A stretch of 52,229 nucleotides of DNA, taken from Legionella fairfieldensis ATCC 49588 (GTDB lineage Bacteria > Pseudomonadota > Gammaproteobacteria > Legionellales > Legionellaceae). The position numbers and the translations under genes are program-made. Position 1 is the stretch's first letter; the number at the start of each line of letters is the position of its first letter. Below are positions 46,447-52,229 of the stretch, piece after piece. Location of the stretch: positions 1 through 52,229 of the forward strand of contig NZ_JHYC01000028.1 of assembly GCF_000621525.1 (NCBI RefSeq), read 5' to 3'. The notes beneath the pieces are model-generated. The model was given only the letters and a program-made list of their open reading frames with translations. It was not told the DNA's origin and did not search any database.

Positions 46447-46545
46447 TTAATTGAGAATTAATAAAATTATCAAAGTTAAACCCCATAGTCCAAGGCCAAC
46501 GCAAAATCCAAGGATAAATTGAAGAACTTTTATTTCTGTTTTCAT
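46447..46545 (-). CDS. Tiny membrane peptide (32 residues), coupled to the gene before it
   Basis: The ATG at 46545 overlaps the TGA of the preceding small gene in ATGA. The peptide reads MKTEIKVLQFILGFCVGLG and then LWGLTLIILLILN: a short charged head and one strong membrane helix. Coupled translation and the clear helix make it more credible than the overlapping longer ORF in another frame. No family is known to me. Confidence 0.5.
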   Translation of the reverse strand: MKTEIKVLQFILGFCVGLGLWGLTLIILLILN

Positions 46546-46712
46546 TCATAGATCCTAAGAATGGTTGTACCTGGCTGCATGATTTTGGTGCTACCATAAG
46601 GCCCAATAGCTCTGCTATTTCCATGAGTATAAACACCATAAGCAAAATAAAGAAAACCGGATAAGAACCCTGAAAGGACTCCAAAATATAACCATGGTCT
46701 CTTACATTTCAT
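46542..46712 (-). CDS. Small membrane protein (56 residues)
   Basis: It starts at 46712 (MKCKRPWLYFGVLSGFLSGF), with GGAG ten bases upstream. A basic head is followed by one membrane helix with small-xxx-small spacing (FGVLSGFLSGFLYFAYG), then about 25 polar residues ending in TTILRIYE. The stop overlaps the next small gene in ATGA. The orientation follows the 277-residue secreted protein, so the four ORFs may form one operon. No family is known to me. Confidence 0.5.
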   Translation of the reverse strand: MKCKRPWLYFGVLSGFLSGFLYFAYGVYTHGNSRAIGPYGSTKIMQPGTTILRIYE

Positions 46713-46750
46713 TGGTCATTATCTCCAAGATTAGTCGCCCGACTACAAAT

Positions 46751-46775
46751 TTGATGAGGTTTTTAACCTCATCAA
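46751..46775. terminator. 11-bp inverted repeat, probable terminator of the secreted-protein gene
   Basis: TTGATGAGGTT and AACCTCATCAA flank a 3-nt loop, 14 bp after the stop of the 277-residue gene on the minus strand. On that strand ATTTG follows, so any intrinsic terminator is weak. It may instead stabilise the 3' end or reduce transcription into the two small membrane genes. Confidence 0.5.
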
Positions 46776-46788
46776 TACAAGTTTATTA

Positions 46789-47622
46789 TCATCCATTATC
46801 AATTTCTTTCGCCAATTCAATAATTTCATTTTTAATTGATTCAGAATAATTATTAGCAGAACACTGTAATTGTCTTCTAAAATCCTTATCCCACCACATC
46901 ATCTCATATAGAAACCCTGAGGGTAGATCGCCTGCAATCCCTATAGTTGTAACCTTATTATTAATTTCATATGTTGTAGTTTCTTGATTCAAGATTGCCG
47001 AAGTTCCAGTTAATGGCACACTTACTTCGTGATAAGCGCATACAAAAGGTTTGTCTTTAGGTACAAAGAAATGAACTACTCCTGTCCACCCTGTTTTGAT
47101 ATAAGTGCTTTCTGGAGCAAAACCAATTGTTTTGGCAATTAGAGCATCATTGATAGGCTTATAATTATAAGCAATTACCAGCTCTTCCCAAGTATGACGC
47201 ATTCGAGTGTCATATGGTTTCTTGGCATAAGAGGAAAATGATTTAAATTGTTCTTTCGCACTTTCCTCTATAGTGCTTAGTGTTACTGCATTTTGATTGT
47301 ATTTTTTGATGTAGCCGTTTTTCTTAAATTCATTAATATTGTTTTTAATGATTGATGCTTCACCGTGTTTAAATGTGAATGAATTAAACTGTTCTACTTT
47401 CACACCACTATTTGGGGAAGGCAAACCATCTTTGCCGAATATTTCATATTCTTCTTCAGGCGTATATTTAGGTGGAACCCCAGGATGCTTTTTCTGTTCA
47501 TCAATAAGCTGTTGAATTCGTTCCTTTGAAAAATGTAATTCTTGGGTGGTTAGTCCCTCTCCGTCAACACAAACAACATCTGCAAGTAACGCGCATAAAA
47601 TTAAAGTCGATAATTTTTTCAT
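46789..47622 (-). CDS. Exported protein of unknown function (277 residues)
   Basis: The signal peptide is present (MKKLSTLILCALLADVVC, with a cysteine near the cleavage region and so a possible lipoprotein). The mature protein has a charged N-terminal region (KERIQQLIDEQKKHPGVPPK), a helical middle, and a beta-rich C-terminal half containing HTWEELVIAYNYKP, GWTGVVHFFVPKDKPF and MMWWDKDFRRQLQC. Two cysteines in that half could pair. The ATG overlaps the stop of the previous gene in ATGA, so it is translationally coupled to another secreted protein. A secreted effector with a periplasmic partner is one possible reading, but I recognise neither family. Confidence 0.6.
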   Translation of the reverse strand: MKKLSTLILCALLADVVCVDGEGLTTQELHFSKERIQQLIDEQKKHPGVPPKYTPEEEYEIFGKDGLPSPNSGVKVEQFNSFTFKHGEASIIKNNINEFKKNGYIKKYNQNAVTLSTIEESAKEQFKSFSSYAKKPYDTRMRHTWEELVIAYNYKPINDALIAKTIGFAPESTYIKTGWTGVVHFFVPKDKPFVCAYHEVSVPLTGTSAILNQETTTYEINNKVTTIGIAGDLPSGFLYEMMWWDKDFRRQLQCSANNYSESIKNEIIELAKEIDNG

Positions 47623-48008
47623 TTAACATTCCTTGAATTCATATTGGCATTCGATAATTTGTTCTTATCCCACCATCCGTCATACGGCGAACAATCGGTA
47701 GCTTCGGTATAAGCATCATAAATTTTACGTCCGTAGTCATCCATGTAGAAATGATAGCCTTGTGACTGCCAGAACCCTTGGAAATTATCTGAATTATCAA
47801 ACGCAGCAGAACGCCATGTATATTTCATCCAGTCTGTAACGCTATGAGGAACACCTTTTTGACCAGCAGTTGGCATATGAACTGAACGAACCTCCCACCA
47901 ATGATATGCTTGCCAATTCCATGTGACTGACTCATTAAAACTTAAACAATTTGCTCGGCTATATGCGCTGTATTACCGTTCCATCCTGCATACGCACTAA
48001 TAGCAAGA
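47619..48008 (-). pseudogene. Secreted protein, main part (5' end at 45092-45129; one frameshift)
   Basis: From 48008 the minus strand reads LAISAYAGWNGNTAHIAEQIV, then a one-base loss near 47938-47945 creates a TAA; the shifted frame continues SFNESVTWNWQAYHWWEV, then SVTDWMKYTWRSAAF, YMDDYGRKIYDAYTEATD and ends at 47619. Adding that base, the two separated parts sum to 429 bp, exactly 143 codons. The mature protein is about 120 residues and rich in Trp and Tyr. The part from 47876 could still start at an ATG but lacks the signal peptide. I do not recognise the family. Confidence 0.7.
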
Positions 48009-48474
48009 GTGTTTGGAAATCCATTCTTGGTATTTGGTTTTACCCGTTTTGGAGTCAATTTTTTTGTGAAATGACCATGTAACAGATCAGGGTTGGTATA
48101 AGCAAATGGATCTCTTTCACCAAGAAGGTAAGCTATATCTACCCTAAAGGCGACCTCTATACGTTCAATAGCGTCTAGTATCAACAGACGTAGTTTTTTA
48201 TCAAAGACATATAAAGCGACCGTGTCTTGAAAGCGAGCACCTGGCATAAACTCATCTGGTCGTCTAGGCTTTAAGGACTTTGTTTGTTGCTCTGCTAAAG
48301 GAATTAATTTGCGGCAAGGATACCAATAGCCACTTAAACGATAATAGCCCAAGCGACGTAAGTACTCTAATGCTGTAATATCATTGGTTACTTCCAAACC
48401 ACGCGACTTCAACAGTTCAAGCTGTTGTTCAAAGTAATATAGGGCTTATTATAAAGCGACATTTTCGATTTCAT
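48009..48474 (-). pseudogene. Abi-family HEPN protein, N-terminal half (two frameshifts, then inversion breakpoint)
   Basis: The start is ATG 48474 or 48462 (MSLYNKPY). One base is missing near 48434-48443, after which the frame reads FEQQLELLKSRGLEV, LGYYRLSGYWYP, and LDAIERIEVAFRVDIAYLLG, all typical of Abi_2. One A is missing from a run at 48047-48050, after which the frame reads TPKTGKTKYQEWISKH and stops at the breakpoint at 48009. The 466 bp plus two bases make 156 codons. The C-terminal half is at 45130-45654. A hairpin RNA lies directly upstream, as in AbiF systems. Confidence 0.82.
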
Positions 48475-48525
48475 AAAAAAGAAAACCCACCCGTGCATTT
48501 TGCAATGTAGAGGAGTGGGCCGTGT
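48475..48525 (-). ncRNA. AbiF-type hairpin RNA/leader upstream of abi
   Basis: On the minus strand GGCCCACTC (from 48521) pairs with GGGTGGG (48486-48492) through a 7-bp stem with one G-U, enclosing an inner ACATT-GCAA-AATG hairpin with a GNRA loop. TTTTCTTTTTT follows directly and the Abi start comes next. A -10-like TATACT/TATAAAT lies at about 48529-48540. Position, the CCCAC-GGGTGGG stem and T-run match my memory of the abiF RNA class found upstream of Abi genes. It could be a short guide/antitoxin RNA with its own end, or an attenuator. A family search would settle this. Confidence 0.7.
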
Positions 48526-48599
48526 TATTTATAGTATAACATCATTAATGGTATTTGTGGCAACAAGTGGGAAAGTTAATTTCAATGAATTTATAGAAA

Positions 48600-49121
48600 A
48601 TGATTTATTTTAAACCATTACAGAAAGTCGATTTAAGAGTTCTTTATGAATGATTCCAAGAGCCAACGATTAATCAATTATACGCACGTGGACAAATCTG
48701 GTCGCTCAAAGATATTAAAAATAAATATTTACCCAGACTTACAGGGCAGGGCAATGTGCCTAGCTTTATTATTCATCTGGATAATAAGGCTATCGGCTTT
48801 ATTCAATATTATTGTCTATCAGAACATTATCCGGAAGGTATTCAAAAGGAAGGCGCCTTATTTGAAAACTATCATCCAGAGCAAATTGCTGGCATTGACT
48901 TGTTTATTGCCTCCCATGAAAATCGGAGGCAAGGGCTTGGCGTAGTGGTTATCAATCAATTTATCAATGAATTCCTGACTCATTTTCGTTTGGTAGTTGT
49001 TGATCCAAATCATGATAATATTCACGCTATTCGGTGTTATGAAAAGGCTGGATTTGAGCAATTAAATTATAGCGATGATTTAGCCTACTGTGTCATGCTA
49101 AAAAGTATAGAAAAGAGATGA
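48600..49121 (+). pseudogene. AAC(6')-like aminoglycoside acetyltransferase with an early nonsense codon
   Basis: The frame from ATG 48600 is 522 bp, 174 codons, the usual AAC(6') size. It reads FKPLQKVDLRVLYE, then TGA at 48651-48653 where family members have Trp, then FQEPTINQLYARGQIWSL, FIIHLDNKAIGFIQYY, the acetyl-CoA loop SHENRRQGLGVVVINQF and a C-terminal DPNHDNIHAIRCYEKAGF. Everything else is intact. A single G-to-A change (TGG to TGA) explains the break. Translation could restart only inside the domain, losing strand 1 and helix 1. Confidence 0.82.
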
Positions 49122-49263
49122 TTTAATGGATATTAAAATAAGTATGGATGAATTTAAAGGCCACGCTGTAACCGTAATGGAAACAACATTGTAAGCTAGG
49201 TGAAATGGTGATTTTGAAAAAATATCATATTCTATAAATTCTTTAACAAGGTGATGCTGCTCC

Positions 49264-49869
49264 ATGAACAAGATGAATAAAACAAAAGTTTATGAAGTCT
49301 ATGAGGAAATTGTCGATTGGATTGATGATGCTCGCACAAAAACCCTTATGGAGTTGAAATATCTCAATCTAATCGTGAATACAATTCCTCAAGTAGGCTC
49401 GATTTTAGACTTAGGTTGTGGAGCTGCAGAACCAATGGCACAATTCTTTATTGAAAAAGGCTTTAAAGTGACGGGTGTAGATGGCAGCCAAAAAATGATC
49501 GCACTATGTAAAAAGCGTTTTCCAAACGAGCGTTGGATAGTTTCCGATATGCGTGATATAAATTTACAACAACAATTTGATGCAATCCTTGCTTGGCATA
49601 GTTTTTTTCATCTTGACCATGACAGTCAGCGAAATATGTTTAAAATATTTGAGTCGCATATTAAACTTGGTGGAGTCTTGGCTTTTACCTCCGGAGATGA
49701 AGAGGGCGAAGTTTGGAGCGATAACGGTGGTCAGCAGCTCTACCACGCTTCTTTATCTACAGAAGAATATAGCAGCCTTCTCAAGGATTCATCATTTAAA
49801 GTGTTAGTACATAAAGTACGTGATCTTGAATGCGGTGAAGCTACCATTTGGGTAGCACAAAAAATTTAA
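49264..49869 (+). CDS. Class I SAM-dependent methyltransferase
   Basis: A 201-residue Rossmann methyltransferase. Motif I is ILDLGCGAAEPMA near residue 45, followed by VTGVDGSQKMI (motif II Asp) and ILAWHSFFHLDHD (motif IV region); a late beta hairpin LGGVLAFTSGDEEG closes the fold. It has no extra domain, so the substrate (small molecule or other) cannot be told. GGTGATG precedes the ATG. It appears intact and lies between two decayed genes. Confidence 0.83.
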   Translation: MNKMNKTKVYEVYEEIVDWIDDARTKTLMELKYLNLIVNTIPQVGSILDLGCGAAEPMAQFFIEKGFKVTGVDGSQKMIALCKKRFPNERWIVSDMRDINLQQQFDAILAWHSFFHLDHDSQRNMFKIFESHIKLGGVLAFTSGDEEGEVWSDNGGQQLYHASLSTEEYSSLLKDSSFKVLVHKVRDLECGEATIWVAQKI

Positions 49870-49896
49870 AATGATAATAATTTTAAGGATCGCATC

Positions 49897-50031
49897 ATGA
49901 CTAACCAAGCGTTGCGCATGGAGCAAATTGTGCAGTCGTATGTAGCAGACAACCAATTTATGGGTTCGATTCTAATCGCACAAAATCGACATGTATTATT
50001 AGATAAAGGCTACGGGTTTGCTAAAATATGA
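49897..50031 (+). pseudogene. 5' fragment of a beta-lactamase-fold serine hydrolase
   Basis: The 44-residue ORF begins behind AAGGAT and reads EQIVQSYVADNQFMGSILIAQ, then LLDKGYGFA, then stops. This is the N-terminal strand pair of class C beta-lactamase-like serine hydrolases; the active-site SxxK region and the rest are missing. The join with the next fragment lies near 50,020. Confidence 0.65.
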
Positions 50032-50128
50032 TTTTCATATTTCTCATTAATGCAAACACCATATCAACAGCGTGCCAAAAACCATCAATGTGTTTTTCTT
50101 CTATAGGAACAATATTAATTAATTTCAT
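50021..50128 (-). pseudogene. N-terminal fragment of a GNAT acetyltransferase
   Basis: Minus-strand ORF of 35 residues from the ATG at 50128: MKLINIVPIEEKHIDGFWHA and on to VDMVF, the first helix-strand part of a GNAT protein of the phosphinothricin/ribosomal type. It ends at the junction with the serine-hydrolase fragment on the other strand. The end of one gene fragment and the start of another in opposite orientation mark a rearrangement point. Confidence 0.45.
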
Positions 50129-50148
50129 TCTTTTATCCTACGCAATAG

Positions 50149-51516
50149 CTATTTTATTTTTTTATATTCGCGAAAATTACCGCATTCTTGATATCCTAAC
50201 TGCTGATAGAGCGGATAGCCTTCGCTAGATGCCTGTAAAACGGCAATATGGTAGCCAAGATCTTTTGCTCGTTTTAATCGATATTCTTGCATGGCTCTAC
50301 CATAACCTTTTCTGCGTTCGGAGGGCGCCGTTGATAACCAATGTAATCCGGCAACTTGTGCAAAATAGCAGGACAAACCCCGTACCACAGGTTTTTCATC
50401 CACATAACCAACGTAATATTCAATGGGATCATCATCCGTTAGAATCGAGGCTATCCATGAAAAATAGGTTTTGAAAGCAGTTTCATCATTAGCAAGTACT
50501 AATGCAAAATCGTGTAATGTCTTTTCGTCGGTTGCGCGAATAATATTTAATTCCAGCATAGAAAAAATGTCCCCATTCCATGCATCTAAATCAAAATACA
50601 TGGCGCAATTATTTTCTGTATTCTCATAACCACAATTTTCTAAATGCACTGGCAAATTATTGGGTTTGTCATGAGGACTAACCCACCATGAAAACGAACT
50701 ATTTTTCTGGTTGAAGTAATTTGTTACTTCTAAAATTTTTTCATCGGCATTTGATGAAGAAAAGTCAGCGTCTATTACGTAATTAAAAGTGTCGTCTGCT
50801 AGCCTTGAATTTACCAAAGTAAAGCCTGGCACTCTGACTAATTCAACCTGATTTAAATATTGAGCAAAATGTGTCATATGGACATTTAGGTTGGCTTCCA
50901 TAGCTTTGACTAGCTTTTCACGAGGCCAGTCTTTGGTAAATGGCCCTGTGTTTTGCGGTAGGTAATCTCTTTTCTTCTCTGACCAGAGCTTAGCTTTGGT
51001 ATCAATTTCTTGAACTAATTTATCTTTTCCAGAAACATAAGAATAGATATCATCGGCAAATTGAGCCGCCAACTGAATTTTAAGCTTGGCATAATTATCG
51101 GCTACATTGGGATGATGAATAACATAGTCCCTGAAATTAATATGACGATTAATTTGAGGGCTTCCTCTTTCATGTAGATGTAAATGAAACCGGATTGTTT
51201 GATTTTGCCGTTTTGTAAAGAAGCTTACATGAGGAATGATTTGTCGCCGGATTGGGCCATAATTTAATTGAGTTAATTTTTCCGATAGAGCATCAATATC
51301 ATCTACATTATCAAGTACCAGCATCATATCAATGGCTGGCTTTGCAGGCATATTGGGAATACTGGTACTACCTATGTGATAAATTTCTTTAAGGCATTCC
51401 CCTAAAGCGCTTTGAATACGACTAGCCTCATTTTTAAATAGATCAGGCCAATTTTGGTTATAAGGAACAACTTCTACTTTGTATGGGCTGACTGCTTTTA
51501 TTAGATTCTCATTCAT
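50149..51516 (-). CDS. GrpB (UPF0157)-GNAT fusion protein
   Basis: A 455-residue protein from the ATG at 51516 (an earlier in-frame start is weaker). Residues 1-170 are GrpB/UPF0157 (VVPYNQNWPDLF, IYHIGSTSIPNMPAKPAIDMM). After a linker, two GNAT-like halves follow: about 190-330 is a degenerate acetyltransferase half, and 330-455 has the acetyl-CoA loop STAPSERRKGYGRAMQEYRL and YPLYQQLGYQECG. The order is the reverse of the GNAT-GrpB fusion at 38 kb. It seems intact. The function is likely small-molecule or protein acylation coupled with nucleotidyl transfer, which is inferred only from the folds. Confidence 0.8.
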   Translation of the reverse strand: MNENLIKAVSPYKVEVVPYNQNWPDLFKNEASRIQSALGECLKEIYHIGSTSIPNMPAKPAIDMMLVLDNVDDIDALSEKLTQLNYGPIRRQIIPHVSFFTKRQNQTIRFHLHLHERGSPQINRHINFRDYVIHHPNVADNYAKLKIQLAAQFADDIYSYVSGKDKLVQEIDTKAKLWSEKKRDYLPQNTGPFTKDWPREKLVKAMEANLNVHMTHFAQYLNQVELVRVPGFTLVNSRLADDTFNYVIDADFSSSNADEKILEVTNYFNQKNSSFSWWVSPHDKPNNLPVHLENCGYENTENNCAMYFDLDAWNGDIFSMLELNIIRATDEKTLHDFALVLANDETAFKTYFSWIASILTDDDPIEYYVGYVDEKPVVRGLSCYFAQVAGLHWLSTAPSERRKGYGRAMQEYRLKRAKDLGYHIAVLQASSEGYPLYQQLGYQECGNFREYKKIK

Positions 51517-51547
51517 GACAATTTTCCAATTGGAGTATAACAACAGC

Positions 51548-51871
51548 CTACAATTTGATTGCCCGAGTTACTATCATCGTTGGCATATATTTCTCAATTA
51601 AAAATCGTGGTGATGGATGCTCATCTTCATAAAATCCAGATAAAAGAAACCCTGCTTCCAACTGCCCATTGATTTGACTTGATAAACTGTGGCTAAAAAC
51701 AAAGGCATCTTTATTTTTCACTTTTTCATTCAGCATGTCTTGAGAAAGATCTTGAATATCAGAATAGGGTAAAGAATATTTAGAGCTTAATAAGCCTTGT
51801 TCTTCCAATTCTTTATTTTTATCAAACACAAAAAGAATAGGATTATAAAAACTTGCTAACAATACTCCGGC
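51548..51871 (-). pseudogene. C-terminal fragment of a SAM-dependent methyltransferase
   Basis: The frame reads GVLLASFYNPILFVFDKNKE, then SLPYSDIQDL, QINGQLEAGFLLSGFYEDE and ends KYMPTMIVTRAIKL. This is the last third of a class I methyltransferase that acts on small molecules. The SAM-binding motif I is absent. The fragment stops close to the right-hand IS, which probably removed its beginning. It would need TTG at 51862 to be translated. Confidence 0.65.
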
Positions 51872-51959
51872 TCATCCCCAAATCCGCACATCATTACCCA
51901 TAAGTATTAATTACTGTTATTCAATTCAATAATAGTATACTGCTCGTCCGTATATCAGG

Positions 51960-52229
51960 ATGATAAATATGAGTTGGGCAGCAGAAGAGATGAAAACGGT
52001 AAAGCTAGGTGACAAAAGACTTCACGCGCGGCTTCTTACTTTATTTGATAAATTAGGTAATTCAGCGAATCTAAGTATTCCAGCAGCATGTGGAGGATGG
52101 CACGAAACAAAAGCAGCTTATCGCTTCTTTGATCATGAGGCAGTGACTACAGAAAGCATTTTAATACCTCATATAGAATCAACATTTTCTCGAATGAAAC
52201 AACATTCTGTGGTTCTTTTATTACAAGAT
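51960..52229 (+). CDS. IS4-family (Tn5-like) transposase, N-terminal part (runs off the right edge)
   Basis: The frame from ATG 51960 is open to the window end, 90 codons. It reads MINMSWAAEEMKTVKLGDKR, then LSIPAACGGWHETKAAYRFF, the N-terminal DNA-binding domain of Tn5/IS50-type transposases. The DDE catalytic core lies outside the window. The left inverted repeat probably lies between about 51875 and 51950, since the methyltransferase fragment ends there. A different IS family bounds the left side, so the window is not a simple composite transposon. Confidence 0.82.
   Translation, partial: MINMSWAAEEMKTVKLGDKRLHARLLTLFDKLGNSANLSIPAACGGWHETKAAYRFFDHEAVTTESILIPHIESTFSRMKQHSVVLLLQD

Larger units (their letters stand above)
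45130..48008. other. Inverted segment (~2.88 kb)
   Basis: Both ends cut a gene, and the halves face each other's partners. Left end: the 5' end of a secreted-protein gene meets the 3' end of abi. Right end: the 5' end of abi meets the 3' end of the secreted-protein gene. Reversing 45130-48008 restores both. Abi then reads EWISKH-GDQLIKRSKED and the signal peptide reads SATLI-LAISAYA. No clear long inverted repeats are visible at the ends. Confidence 0.85.

Noticed and set aside
46442-46684. 80-residue minus-strand ORF
   Set aside because: It overlaps two better small ORFs in another frame that have a ribosome site, an ATGA overlap and clean membrane helices.
49125-49194. 22-codon ORF after the AAC(6') remnant
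   Set aside because: Too short to support as a gene; no motif.
1-52229. CRISPR array
   Set aside because: No regularly spaced short repeats with unique spacers were seen.
1-52229. Composite transposon bounded by the two IS elements
   Set aside because: The left element looks IS982-like and the right one IS4/Tn5-like, so they cannot form a single composite transposon.

Overview
The window reads as a stretch of a gammaproteobacterial chromosome, most likely Legionellaceae. This is inferred from low GC, an ankyrin-repeat effector-like protein, lysine-rich effector-like ORFs and the mix of housekeeping genes. A compact housekeeping core (about 8.4-31 kb) lies between two accessory zones, and an insertion-sequence transposase runs off each end of the window.

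Left accessory zone (1-8.3 kb). An IS982-like element ends near base 340 and has removed the start of a giant gene. That gene encodes about 2,000 residues with a J-domain remnant at its N-terminus and a polymorphic-toxin C-terminus resembling toxin type 17. A small probable immunity gene follows it. Next come a decayed interval and a lysine-rich protein of unknown function.

Core (8.4-31 kb). In order: a secreted Cys-repeat protein; coq7, a CNNM/CorC-type transporter and a PiT phosphate carrier; an APC amino-acid permease; tag; an exported NagZ-like hydrolase; a CrcB fluoride channel; a DUF962 membrane protein; a lipid kinase overlapping a metallophosphoesterase; and an MFS exporter. After these comes a stress/fermentation group: a PEGLP-type P-type ATPase, two double-domain universal stress proteins, a YbaL-like antiporter, acetate kinase, and a MaoC-phosphotransacetylase fusion overlapping it. 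The core ends with a Gdx/SugE guanidinium exporter under a clear guanidine-II (mini-ykkC) riboswitch.

Right accessory zone (31-52 kb). This is a graveyard of small defence and drug-modification genes. At least ten genes are broken by single-base indels, nonsense codons or truncation: FAD monooxygenase, aminoglycoside phosphotransferase, NYN, EVE, AraC-GyrI, VOC, Abi, AAC(6')-like, serine hydrolase and a methyltransferase. Among them are apparently intact genes: an HTH-nucleotidyltransferase with a two-operator promoter, a YafY regulator, a GyrI-like protein, GNAT-GrpB and GrpB-GNAT fusions, a tandem GNAT, an APH(6)-like kinase and an ankyrin protein. A repeat of about 220 bp occurs at 34.3 and 44.5 kb, and a degenerate tRNA-Asn-like sequence follows the second copy.

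The most striking structure is an inversion of about 2.88 kb (45,130-48,008). Flipping it back restores two genes at once. One is an Abi-family HEPN gene, which has an AbiF-type hairpin RNA in front of it. The other is a secreted protein that regains a complete signal peptide.
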